Shown: positions 45,682 to 53,921 of the stretch, in pieces
Layout: each line of letters begins with the position of its first letter
How positions within the stretch are numbered: position 1 is the first letter of the stretch
Source of the DNA: Oricola indica
GTDB lineage: Bacteria; Pseudomonadota; Alphaproteobacteria; Rhizobiales; Rhizobiaceae
DNA length: 64,000 nt
Assembly (NCBI RefSeq): GCF_019966595.1
Contig: NZ_JAINFJ010000001.1
Coordinates: 62,001 to 126,000 of the forward strand
Direction of reading: 5' to 3'
Made by a program: the position numbers and the translations under genes
Notes under the pieces: generated by a model
The model's input: the letters and a program-made list of their open reading frames with translations, nothing else
Databases searched by the model: none
Told to the model about the DNA's origin: nothing

Positions 45682-46506
45682 CTACAGCACGCTGTAGAAG
45701 AACCGCGCCGCGACCACGAACATGAAGATGCCGAAACTCACCTCGAGCTGACGCTTCTTCAGCCCGTGCGCCAGACGCACGCCGAGCGGCGCGACCAAAA
45801 GCGTGATCGGGATGATCAGCGCAACAGCGAGCCAGTTGACGAAGCCCGTCGAGAGAAACGGAAGCCCCGCCTCGCCCCATCCGGCCCAGATCGAACCGAT
45901 AAAACCGGGAATGGATATCAGCACACCAACACCCGCCGACGTGGCCACCGCCTGGTGGATAGGCCGGTTGAAAAGCGTCATGAAGGTGTTGTTGAGCACG
46001 CCGCCGCCGATGCCCATCAGCGTCGACAGGAAACCGATGATCGCGCCGATACCGAAGCGTGCGATACCGGTCGGCAGATCGTCGCCGATCCGCCAGCCCG
46101 GCCGGTTCAGGATCAGGCGAAGCCCGACGAGAATCGAGATGACCGCGAAGACGATGCGCAAGCCGCTGCCCGATATCGATGCGAAAACAAGCGTGGCGAG
46201 CAGCACGCCGGTCGGAATCGCGAAGACGTAGCTCTTCAGCAGCTCCATATCGACCGCGCCTTTGGCTCGATGCGACAGGAAGGATCGGATGGAGGTTGGA
46301 ACGATGATGGCGAGCGAAGTGCCGACCGACAGATGCATGCGCAGCGAATCCTCGACACCGACAATGCCGAAGACCTGGTAGAAGATCGGCACCAGAACAG
46401 CACCGCCTCCGATGCCGAAAAGGCCCGCGAGGACGCCGGCCACCAGCCCCGCACCGGCGAGAGCCAGCACCAGCCCCGCCACTTCCATGATCGTCACGTC
46501 ACCCAT
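45682..46506 (-). CDS. TauE/SafE-family (TSUP) permease
   Basis: A 274-residue inner-membrane protein with about eight hydrophobic segments. The two TSUP signatures are GLFGIGGGAVLVPIF and LMGIGGGVLNNTFM. Members export sulfite, sulfonates or other organic anions. The substrate is unknown. An upstream TTG (46542) or an ATG six codons further in is also possible for the start; the ATG at 46506 is used here. Confidence 0.88.
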   Translation of the reverse strand: MGDVTIMEVAGLVLALAGAGLVAGVLAGLFGIGGGAVLVPIFYQVFGIVGVEDSLRMHLSVGTSLAIIVPTSIRSFLSHRAKGAVDMELLKSYVFAIPTGVLLATLVFASISGSGLRIVFAVISILVGLRLILNRPGWRIGDDLPTGIARFGIGAIIGFLSTLMGIGGGVLNNTFMTLFNRPIHQAVATSAGVGVLISIPGFIGSIWAGWGEAGLPFLSTGFVNWLAVALIIPITLLVAPLGVRLAHGLKKRQLEVSFGIFMFVVAARFFYSVL

Positions 46507-46592
46507 TCCGGAACTCGCCCCCGCAGCCAGAAATACGGCCAAGAATACTGCCAGATGACCGGTTTCAGGGAGCTTGGCAAGCCACGGCGCCG

Positions 46593-47609
46593 TCAGGCCG
46601 CCGCACGTTGAACCGCGGTGATCTTTTCCAGCGCGTCGCGCAAAACCTGACCGTCCGCACCCGGCAGAACGGCTTGCGTCGAAAGGTGCTGGCGCCAGCC
46701 TCGCGCGCCGGGCATGCCGTGGAACAGTCCGACCATATGGCGCGTCACTTGGTTCGCCTTTCCGCCCGCGGCGACATGCCGATCGATATAGTCGGCCATC
46801 GTCAGTACGACGGAGTGCAGATCGACCGAAGCGCCGGCTTCGCCGTAAATCGTGCTGTCCACGTCGCTCAGCAGACCCGGGTTGTGATAGGCCGCGCGGC
46901 CCAGCATGACGCCGTCAACATGCCGGAGATGCTCGACGGCCTGATTCAAATCCTGAATACCGCCATTTATCCCGATGAAAAGGCTGGGATAATCGGCCTT
47001 CAGGCGATAGACGAGGTTATAGTCCAGCGGCGGGATATCCCGGTTCTCCTTCGGGCTCAAACCTTCCAGCCATGCCTTGCGGGCGTGCACCCAGATCGCA
47101 TCCGTCCCCGCATCGGCGACCTGGCGCGCCAGATCGAACAAGGCCGTTTCCGGGTCCTGCTCATCGACGCCGATACGGCATTTAACGGTCACCTGCTGCC
47201 CTGCCGGCGCGGCCTCTTTCATCGCCTCGACACAACGAGCGACAAGCGCCGGCTGCAACATCAGGCAGGCGCCGAATGTTCCCGACTGGACACGATCCGA
47301 CGGACAGCCGACATTGAGATTGACCTCGTCATAGCCGAAACTCGCCGCGATCCTCACCGCTTCCGCCAGCTTCTCCGGATCGCTGCCACCCAGCTGCAGC
47401 GCCACCGGATGCTCGGCCGCGTCATAACCGAGCAGGCGCTCCCGAACGCCATGGATCACCGCATCCGCCACGACCATCTCGGTATAAAGCAACGCCCGCC
47501 GCGTAAGCTGGCGATGAAAATAGCGACAATGCCGATCGGTCCAATCCATCATGGGCGCGATGGCGAGACGCTGGGATGCGCTAATCGGCGATTTCCTTTC
47601 GTCTTCCAA
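46593..47609 (-). CDS. dusA: tRNA-dihydrouridine(20/20a) synthase
   Basis: A 338-residue flavoenzyme reducing uridine in the tRNA D-loop. It reads LAIAPMMDWTDRHCRYFHR at the N-terminus, then LQLGGSDPEKLAEAV, NLNVGCPSDRVQSGTFGACLM (with the catalytic Cys), and WVHARKAWLEGLSPKENR. The last helix ends at 46593. No ATG lies upstream of MMDW in frame; the first usable start is a TTG at 47609, directly after an in-frame TGA. The 5' end of dusA is a known integration site of genomic islands, and the accessory cluster starts right upstream. Confidence 0.93.
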   Translation of the reverse strand: MEDERKSPISASQRLAIAPMMDWTDRHCRYFHRQLTRRALLYTEMVVADAVIHGVRERLLGYDAAEHPVALQLGGSDPEKLAEAVRIAASFGYDEVNLNVGCPSDRVQSGTFGACLMLQPALVARCVEAMKEAAPAGQQVTVKCRIGVDEQDPETALFDLARQVADAGTDAIWVHARKAWLEGLSPKENRDIPPLDYNLVYRLKADYPSLFIGINGGIQDLNQAVEHLRHVDGVMLGRAAYHNPGLLSDVDSTIYGEAGASVDLHSVVLTMADYIDRHVAAGGKANQVTRHMVGLFHGMPGARGWRQHLSTQAVLPGADGQVLRDALEKITAVQRAAA

Positions 47610-48009
47610 TACTCAGTCCATATCTCTGATTTTTGCCGACGCCTCGTATCGGTTAATTTCGTGCCTGTTTGCTTGGAAAGCACAACACAAGGTATTCCCC
47701 TATGGGCTACCTCGCAAAGACGGGTCTGTAGCATGGCTTGCACAGATTGTCATAAAGCGCGGCGGTGTGATCGTTCTGCCCGAAAACAAGAGATTCGATC
47801 GACGGCCAATGCCTGAGACCGGCGCGGTCAATCCGGCGCGCTTGTAGCCACGCTCAAATGCGGGGTAAGCGGGATCGATGTCCCGACGCTCTCAGACGCG
47901 ACAGGTCTCTACATCCGGCATGCTGCCGGTTTTTGGGGAGGACTGCTGCGGCATCCAAATCGATGCGCCTGTCGAAGACAGCCACGGTGATCGCCATGGC
48001 CGAGGCCGC
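47610..48009. other. 400-bp gap between dusA and the catabolic cluster
   Basis: No convincing complete gene. A short in-frame piece on the + strand, around 47870-47970, reads PTLSDATGLYIRHAAGFWG and vaguely resembles the arm-type N-terminus of tyrosine integrases (SDGGGLYL-like). It ends in a stop and no integrase body follows. It may be a relic of island insertion or may be chance. Confidence 0.35.
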
Positions 48010-48702
48010 TCAGGCCAAGAGCCTCAACGGTTCTTCCATGGCGTTGGCGAAACTGTCGAGAAAGGCCACCGCGGCTTCGTCGGGCAACACATCGGGATCG
48101 GCACAGAGGAGAGCCGCAAGCGCTTCACCGCCCGCAAGCGTGTTGAGCCGAAGCCGAAGGGCCCGTCCCGGCAACAACGGCATGAGCACGGGCGAGACCC
48201 GACCAGCCTCAAGGAACTGGACCGAGAGAAGCGCCTCGGCCTCGGCATCATCTCGCTCGCTGTCGAGCGCCTCTAGGCGTGCCTGCCTCTGAACCCCGAC
48301 AGAGTGATCACGGGACATTGCAAGGCGTATCTGCCGACCACCGGTTTCAAGCGCCAGATCGCGGTTGGCCATGGCGTCGGACAAGTCGAGTTCGGCCAAC
48401 GCCCGCCCCGCCGCGCGCAAAGCGATATCCTCGATCGACAACGCCAGGCCCGCTGCATCGACATCATCGATGAACCGACGCAGCGCGGTGAGATCTATCT
48501 GCGCCGCAAAGGCTGAAGGAATACGCGCGGGCCCGGGCCCAGCGGTTCTTACAGCCGGTTCATCAGGCGCGTTCAGCACATCGGCGGCAACAATCCGACC
48601 GAATGGGCCGGTGCCGATGATCGCGTCGAGCGCCAGCGAACGCTCCTTCGCGAGCTTGCGCGCATAGGGCGAGGCTTTCTGCCGCACAACCGCAGGAATC
48701 AT
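48010..48702 (-). CDS. Minimal E2-like protein: E3-binding domain plus degenerate acyltransferase domain
   Basis: A 230-residue protein without its own lipoyl domain. Residues about 5-45 form a peripheral-subunit (E3) binding domain: ASPYARKLAKERSLALDAI followed by GTGPFGRIVAADV. The rest aligns with parts of the 2-oxoacid dehydrogenase acyltransferase core but is short. Where E2 enzymes have DHRxxDG, this protein has ADPDVLPD (residues 201-208), with Pro203 and Pro207 in place of the catalytic His and Asp. It is probably a structural E2 that recruits dihydrolipoamide dehydrogenase. It is coupled to the E1-lipoyl gene by an ATGA overlap. Confidence 0.82.
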   Translation of the reverse strand: MIPAVVRQKASPYARKLAKERSLALDAIIGTGPFGRIVAADVLNAPDEPAVRTAGPGPARIPSAFAAQIDLTALRRFIDDVDAAGLALSIEDIALRAAGRALAELDLSDAMANRDLALETGGRQIRLAMSRDHSVGVQRQARLEALDSERDDAEAEALLSVQFLEAGRVSPVLMPLLPGRALRLRLNTLAGGEALAALLCADPDVLPDEAAVAFLDSFANAMEEPLRLLA

Positions 48703-51119
48703 GCCGAAATCCCGCCGATTCGACCACCCATCGGAATGACCTGACCAACCTCGGCTTCGATTGAAGTGACCTTGCCCGAGACCGGAGCCTCGATCTCGAC
48801 CACCGCCTTGTCGGTCTCGATTTCAGCGACGAGTTCGCCACTGGTTACCGTATCGCCAAGCCCCTTGACCCAACGAACCAGCGTGCCTTCGCTGACCGTG
48901 AGATCCCCGAACGGCATCAGGATGTCTTCCTCTCCGTCCTTCCCGGCGGCTGCCGGCGCGGGAGTTTCCGGAGCCGCCGACGGGGGAGCCGAGGGCGAAG
49001 CGATCGGCGCAGGCGCAGGCGCGGGCGCCGCAACCGGACGACCGCTCCCCTGCCCCATCCAGTGATCGGGCACCGGTGGCAGGCCATCGACTATGCCTTG
49101 CGCCGCCTCGATGATCCGCTCCGCGTTGACCAGCATCGCCTGCTCGAGAACCGGCGCAAAGGGATGCGAAACCGGCAGCGTGTGAAGCCGTCCCGGCGGC
49201 GCATCCAACTCGTCGAAGGCCAGTTCGTTGATCGCCTGGGCGATTTCGCCACCCATGCCGCACATGGCCCAGGCTTCGTCCACGACTAGCAGACGGTGGG
49301 TCTTGCGAACGCTCTCCACCACGGCATAGATATCGAAGGGCACGATCGTGCGAGGATCGATGATCTCTGCCTCGATCCCAGCTGCGGCCAGCGTTTCGGC
49401 CGCCTTCATCGCCTGACCAACCAGCTGTCCGCTGGCGACAATGGTGATGTCCTGGCCGGCGCGCGCGATCCGCGCGACGCCAAAGGGGACGTAGTGCTCG
49501 CCCTCGGGAACTTCCCCCTTCGATGCGTAAAGCGCCTTGGGCTCCAGCATGACGACCGGGTCCGAAGCACGCAGCGCGGTCTTCATCAGTCCCTTTGCGT
49601 CGGCCGGATTCGAGGGCACGCACACGATCAGCCCAGGCATTTGTGCGAAGATCGGATGGTAAGCACCGCTGTGGTGCGGACCCGAACTGCGCAAAGCACC
49701 CGCCCCGGCGCGCAACACGAAAGGCGCGTTCATGCCGCCATTCGACATGTATCGCAGCTTGGCACCCTGCAACAGGATCTGCCCCGCCGCCTCGAAAGCA
49801 AAATCGGCAAACATCACGTCGGACACGGTCCGCGCACCGATGGCAGAAGCGCCGATGGCCGCCGCCGTAAAGGCCTGTTCCGAGATCGGAGTATCGATCA
49901 TGCGTTCGGCACCGAACTCGGCCCAGAGATTCTTGGTGTGGGCAAAGCTGCCGCCCCGCTCGCCGGTGCCCTCGCCAAAATAGAGAATGGCGTCATTGGC
50001 GCGCATCTCCTCGGCGATGCCGTCACGCACAGCTTCCAGCCATCCCTGCACGCGGCTCGCGCCGGCGGCGGGCGCGGCCAGCGCAACGGGCGGGTTGATT
50101 GGCTCGGCAAAGACATGGCGGCGGACCGACGCCGGATCCGGCATCGGCGAACGACGCGCGAATTCCAGCGCCTCGTCGATGATCTCGTCAATCCGCGTCT
50201 CGATATCCGTCAGTTCCTGCACACTCGCAATGCGGTATTCCTCGACCAGCTTCTTGCGGAACCGGTCGATGGGATCGCGCGCCTTCCATTCGTCGATCTC
50301 CTCCTGCGAGCGGTAAGTGCCGGCAACGGGATCGCCTTCATGGTGACCGACCGTGCGATAGGTACGCGTTTCGATCAGCGTGGGCCCCTTGCCCGAGCGT
50401 GCGCGTTGCGTCGCCTCGGCCATCACCGTCCAGACGGCAAACACATCGTTCCCGTCAACCGAAACGCCGGGCATGCCATAGCTTGCGGCCTTGCTGGCAA
50501 TGTCGGTGTTCAACGTCGTTTCGCTTAGGGGCGTCGCTGTCGCGTAGAGGTTGTTTTCACAAACGAAGATCGTCGGAGCCCGTTGGATCGCCGCAAAATT
50601 CAGCGCCTCGTGGAAGGCACCGTGATTGCTGGCCCCGTCGCCGAAAAAGGTGACGCCGATCGCATCTGTTCCAAGGGCTCGCGCGCCAAGGCCGATACCG
50701 ACAGCCTGACCGATGCCGGCGCCGACGACACCGTTGGTGCCGAATAGCCCGACGCTGCGATCGTAAAGGTGCATCGTGCCGCCACGACCGCCGCAGATAC
50801 CGTCGACCTTGCCGAAAAGCTCCGCCATGACGCCGGCCGGATCAGCGCCCTTGGCCAGCGCGTGCCCATGACCTCGATGGGTGGATGTCACCCAGTCACT
50901 GTGTTGAAGATGCGCACAAACGCCGACCGCACTGGCCTCTTGTCCAAGATAGAGGTGCAGGAAGCCCGGCGTTTCGCCCTTGCGGCATGCAGCCTGCGCG
51001 ACAGTCTCGAACTTGCGCAAGAGCACCATCTTCTCAAACAAACCAAGCATTGTGGATGCAGCCGGCAAATTCGCCTGGCTTCCATTCCGCGACTGAGCCG
51101 CACGTGAACTCTGGTCCAA
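48699..51119 (-). CDS. 2-Oxoacid dehydrogenase E1 alpha-beta fusion with C-terminal lipoyl domain
   Basis: An 806-residue fusion. E1-alpha (about 25-340) has the thiamine diphosphate motif GDGASN (160-165) to ENN (188-190). E1-beta (about 355-690) has ISEQAFTAAAIGA with the cofactor-activating Glu. A Pro/Ala-rich linker (about 695-730) leads to a lipoyl domain with Lys771 in EIETDKAVVEIEAP. It decarboxylates a 2-oxoacid or cleaves an acetoin-like ketol and passes the acyl group to its own lipoyl arm. The start is TTG at 51119 with AAGGAGG four bases upstream; no other start has such a site. No E3 gene is near. Confidence 0.9.
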   Translation of the reverse strand: MDQSSRAAQSRNGSQANLPAASTMLGLFEKMVLLRKFETVAQAACRKGETPGFLHLYLGQEASAVGVCAHLQHSDWVTSTHRGHGHALAKGADPAGVMAELFGKVDGICGGRGGTMHLYDRSVGLFGTNGVVGAGIGQAVGIGLGARALGTDAIGVTFFGDGASNHGAFHEALNFAAIQRAPTIFVCENNLYATATPLSETTLNTDIASKAASYGMPGVSVDGNDVFAVWTVMAEATQRARSGKGPTLIETRTYRTVGHHEGDPVAGTYRSQEEIDEWKARDPIDRFRKKLVEEYRIASVQELTDIETRIDEIIDEALEFARRSPMPDPASVRRHVFAEPINPPVALAAPAAGASRVQGWLEAVRDGIAEEMRANDAILYFGEGTGERGGSFAHTKNLWAEFGAERMIDTPISEQAFTAAAIGASAIGARTVSDVMFADFAFEAAGQILLQGAKLRYMSNGGMNAPFVLRAGAGALRSSGPHHSGAYHPIFAQMPGLIVCVPSNPADAKGLMKTALRASDPVVMLEPKALYASKGEVPEGEHYVPFGVARIARAGQDITIVASGQLVGQAMKAAETLAAAGIEAEIIDPRTIVPFDIYAVVESVRKTHRLLVVDEAWAMCGMGGEIAQAINELAFDELDAPPGRLHTLPVSHPFAPVLEQAMLVNAERIIEAAQGIVDGLPPVPDHWMGQGSGRPVAAPAPAPAPIASPSAPPSAAPETPAPAAAGKDGEEDILMPFGDLTVSEGTLVRWVKGLGDTVTSGELVAEIETDKAVVEIEAPVSGKVTSIEAEVGQVIPMGGRIGGISA

Positions 51120-51163
51120 GTTTCCTCCTTCGACGATCAGGCCTCGCCTATCTCTCGAAACTC

Positions 51164-51186
51164 ACATAGTAGTATAATAGCATAAT
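51164..51186 (-). promoter_or_regulatory. AT-rich element A upstream of the E1-lipoyl gene
   Basis: The stretch contains TATAATAGCATAAT, sharing TATAATAG with elements B and C (reverse strand). It lies 45-65 bases before the TTG start of the E1 gene. It is far more AT-rich than its surroundings and is probably promoter or operator DNA. No experiment supports it. Confidence 0.5.
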
Positions 51187-51233
51187 GGCAATTCGGAAAT
51201 TTCCACGGGCGAAGCGAACGGACGCAGCATCGC

Positions 51234-51275
51234 TTGACCTGGCCCGATCCATTCATGATAATATACTATTATAAT
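51234..51275 (+). promoter_or_regulatory. Promoter and element B for the FAH-SDR operon
   Basis: TTGACC (51234-51239) and GATAAT (51257-51262) are spaced by 17 bases, a good sigma-70 promoter. The 14 bases at 51262-51275, TATACTATTATAAT, overlap the -10 edge and recur exactly at 58462-58475 (element C). This layout suggests an operator at the promoter. Confidence 0.6.
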
Positions 51276-51280
51276 TTAAT

Positions 51281-51632
51281 GTCGAGAATGGAAGCCCCAT
51301 GACATCCGAACAGGCTGCGGCGAGGTACAACGCCCGGAGGTTGCCGACCTCAGCCAATGCAACTCAGCGAGACGCGGGTTCAGCGCCGGTAAGGGCGGCT
51401 GATGTGGCTCGCGCGCTAACACTGACCTCCCAGCGCCGCGTCGCCGCCGATCCCCGGTTCGGCATCCGGCACACGGCGCCCGCCGCGGTCGTTGTCGTCA
51501 ATACCGGCGACGACCGCGGCACCCCGCGCAACTCGGCAAAAAGGTGATGGCATCAGGCGATCGCGAATGGGCGGAGCTGGAAGGCACCGACTGAAATAGG
51601 CGGCAAGACAACGCCGCGACAAGGGAGAAAAA
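51281..51632 (+). other. 350-bp leader region before the FAH gene
   Basis: A weak 82-codon frame (51299-51547) exists but has no family resemblance, no good ribosome site and odd composition, so no gene is called. The region would be the untranslated leader from the promoter at 51234-51262. Nothing else was recognised. Confidence 0.4.
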
Positions 51633-52469
51633 ATGAAGTTCCTGCGCTATGGCCCTAAGGGCGACGAACGGCCAGCAATGCTTGACGCTGCGGGCAATAT
51701 GCGCGACCTGGCGGAGCATTGCGACGACATCGACGGGGCAATGTTGGCCAATCTCGACCGCTTCGGATCGCTCGATCCAGCCAGCCTGCCGCTGGTCGAG
51801 GGCAATCCCAGGATCGGGCCCTGCGTAGCGGAGACCGGGAAATTCATGTGTATCGGTCTCAACTATGCCGACCACGCCGCCGAAGGCAATCTCGCGGTCC
51901 CGCCCGAGCCGGTATTGTTCATGAAAGCCACGTCGAGCATTTCCGGACCCGACGACCCGATTGTCCTGCCGCGTGGCTCGGAGAAAACGGATTGGGAGGT
52001 CGAGCTCGGAGTCGTGATCGGGCGCGCGGCAAAATATGTCACCGAAGCTGAGGCGCTCGATCATGTCGCCGGGTTCTGTCTGATCAACGATGTTTCCGAA
52101 CGCAGCTATCAGTCTGACCGGGCAGGCCAATGGACGAAGGGAAAAAGTTGCGACAGCTTTGGCCCGATCGGCCCCTGGCTCGTGACACCGGACGAGATTG
52201 GCGATCCGCAGGATCTGGCACTCTGGCTTTCGGTCAATGGCGAGACGATGCAAAACGGCAGCACGCGCAACATGATCTACGGGGTGCGGTTCCTGATTTC
52301 CTATCTCAGCACCTTCTTCACGCTCCATCCCGGGGACATAATCACGACCGGCACGCCGGCGGGCGTCGGCCTCGGAATGACGCCGCCGCGCTATCTGAAA
52401 GCGGGTGATATCGTAGAGCTGGGAATCGACGGGCTCGGTCGACAAAGGCAAGTGGTCACCGCTGAATAA
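51633..52469 (+). CDS. FAH-family hydrolase, like 2,4-diketo-3-deoxy-sugar-acid hydrolases
   Basis: A 278-residue enzyme of the fumarylacetoacetate hydrolase family. The core motifs are FMCIGLNYADHAAEGN, EPVLFMKATSSISGPDDPIVLP, DWEVELGVVIGR (Glu metal ligands), and GDIITTGTPAGVGLGM. The N-terminus MKFLRYGPKGDERPAMLD is typical of the subgroup that splits 2,4-diketo-3-deoxy-rhamnonate or -fuconate into pyruvate and lactate. AAGGGAG precedes the ATG. Two SDR genes follow in the same operon, as in the L-rhamnose/L-fucose oxidative pathway. The specific sugar is not known. Confidence 0.88.
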   Translation: MKFLRYGPKGDERPAMLDAAGNMRDLAEHCDDIDGAMLANLDRFGSLDPASLPLVEGNPRIGPCVAETGKFMCIGLNYADHAAEGNLAVPPEPVLFMKATSSISGPDDPIVLPRGSEKTDWEVELGVVIGRAAKYVTEAEALDHVAGFCLINDVSERSYQSDRAGQWTKGKSCDSFGPIGPWLVTPDEIGDPQDLALWLSVNGETMQNGSTRNMIYGVRFLISYLSTFFTLHPGDIITTGTPAGVGLGMTPPRYLKAGDIVELGIDGLGRQRQVVTAE

Positions 52470-52492
52470 TTCGGCGAACTAGGGAGGGCATG

Positions 52493-53272
52493 ATGCAGAT
52501 CGATCTGGAAGGAAGGGTCGCGATCGTCACCGGTGCGGCGGGGGCGATAGGCCGCGCGATATCGCGGCGACTGGCCGACAATGGCGCGCGCGTGGTGATC
52601 GCCGATATCGACTTCGCCGGCGCCGAGGCTTTCGCTGCCACCCTGCCCCGCGCGATGGCCTGCCACATCGACATCGCCGATGAGGCGTCCGTCGCCTCGG
52701 GCGTTGCCGCCATACTCGACCACTTCGGCCAGATCGACATTCTGGTGAACAATGCCGGCATCAACACCCATGCGCATCGGGTCAATATCGACGTCTTCCC
52801 GCGCGCGGAATGGGACAGGATTCTGCGGGTCGATCTGGATGGCACCTATCTGATGAGCAAGGCTGCACTGGCGCCAATGCTGGCGCGGGGGGCGGGCGGA
52901 CGGATTATCAACATCGCCTCGGTGGTCGGCCTCGCCGCGATGCGCCTGCAAAGCCCTTTCGTGGCAGCGAAAGCCGGGCTCATCCACCTGACACGGTCGA
53001 TGGCGCTGGAACTGGCGCCGCAAGGTGTGCTGGTAAACGCGATCGCGCCCGGCTCTGTTCTGTCCGAAGGCACACGCGCCCTGTTTTACAGCGAGGACGG
53101 CTCCTTCGCCGGGCGCACCGCCGAATTCATGGCCCAGGTGCCGATGGGCCGTCCCGGCACGCCGGAAGAGATCGCCGAGCCCGTGCTTTTCCTGGCTTCT
53201 CCGGCTGCGGCCTATGTGAACGGCCAGACGCTCACCGTTGATGGCGGATGGACCGCAGGATATCCGATATGA
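52493..53272 (+). CDS. SDR-family protein with Phe in place of the catalytic Tyr
   Basis: A 259-residue short-chain dehydrogenase. The coenzyme loop TGAAGAIG and the NNAG motif are intact, as is Ser143. In the YxxxK motif the Tyr is replaced by Phe156 (PFVAAK, codon TTC at 52958-52960), while Lys160 remains. Either it is not a normal dehydrogenase or another residue supplies the proton. Context next to the FAH hydrolase suggests the 4-dehydrogenase step on a 2-keto-3-deoxy-sugar acid. GGAGG lies five bases before the ATG at 52493; another ATG three bases upstream is too close. Confidence 0.85.
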   Translation: MQIDLEGRVAIVTGAAGAIGRAISRRLADNGARVVIADIDFAGAEAFAATLPRAMACHIDIADEASVASGVAAILDHFGQIDILVNNAGINTHAHRVNIDVFPRAEWDRILRVDLDGTYLMSKAALAPMLARGAGGRIINIASVVGLAAMRLQSPFVAAKAGLIHLTRSMALELAPQGVLVNAIAPGSVLSEGTRALFYSEDGSFAGRTAEFMAQVPMGRPGTPEEIAEPVLFLASPAAAYVNGQTLTVDGGWTAGYPI

Positions 53273-53280
53273 GGACCGAA

Positions 53281-53856
53281 ATGCGAATCGAGCTTGATGG
53301 CAAACTGGTGGCCATGACGGGTGTGGTGACGCGCGTAACCGAAGCTTTGGGCGAAGCGCTGTCTGCGAACGGCGCGACGGTCGCCCGAGATCACACGGAA
53401 TTACCCGACATCCTGATCGTCGCCCTCCCCCTCATTCCGGATGGCGGCTTCGACTGGTCGGAACTGCATGCACAGGCGCGGGAAACGGGCCTGGCCATGA
53501 AGGCCCGTGGTTCCGGTCGTATCGTCTTTCTGATGTCGGCCATGGCGGCCATTCCGATGCGGCGGCATCCGGACTATTCGGTCGAGATGGCCGCCGTTCT
53601 GGCCGCTCTGCGAGGCCTTGCCATGTCGCTCGCACCGGAGGTGGTTGTGAACGGGATAGGAGCCGGCACAATCGGCGACCCGGCCTGCGCCGGCGACACG
53701 GTGATGATAGGCCACACCCCGATTGGCCGTGCGGGAACAATCGACGACATCTGTAATGCGGCCCTGTTCCTGTGCGATCCGCTCAACAGCTATCTGAACG
53801 GACAATTGCTTCCCGTCGATGGCGGATGGAGTGTCGGCTATGGCCGCAGCTTCTGA
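53281..53856 (+). CDS. Short degenerate SDR-like protein
   Basis: A 191-residue protein that is clearly SDR-derived but reduced. The coenzyme loop TGxxxGxG is replaced by TGVVTRVT, and the NNAG region is missing. Tyr99 is present, but the expected Lys is Met103 (YSVEM). The C-terminus LNGQLLPVDGGWSVGYG is typical of SDRs and resembles the preceding gene, so it may have arisen by duplication. The reading frame is intact. It may be a non-catalytic subunit. GAGG lies six bases before the ATG; an ATGA-overlapping start at 53269 is possible. Confidence 0.75.
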   Translation: MRIELDGKLVAMTGVVTRVTEALGEALSANGATVARDHTELPDILIVALPLIPDGGFDWSELHAQARETGLAMKARGSGRIVFLMSAMAAIPMRRHPDYSVEMAAVLAALRGLAMSLAPEVVVNGIGAGTIGDPACAGDTVMIGHTPIGRAGTIDDICNAALFLCDPLNSYLNGQLLPVDGGWSVGYGRSF

Positions 53857-53921
53857 CCGTCTCTGTCCTCCACAGCGGCTGAAGGCACGACCCACCTCGC
53901 GGTCGCGCCCTACCCGTCTGT

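Noticed and set aside
47551..47847. 98-codon + strand frame overlapping the dusA start
   Set aside because: Overlaps the coding start of dusA on the other strand, and its ending looks non-coding.
51299..51547. 82-codon frame in the leader of the FAH operon
   Set aside because: No good ribosome site, odd composition and no resemblance to known proteins; most likely untranslated leader.
53281..53856. Short SDR as a frameshifted pseudogene
   Set aside because: The frame is intact from a good ribosome site to a normal SDR C-terminus, so a reduced but coding gene is more likely.
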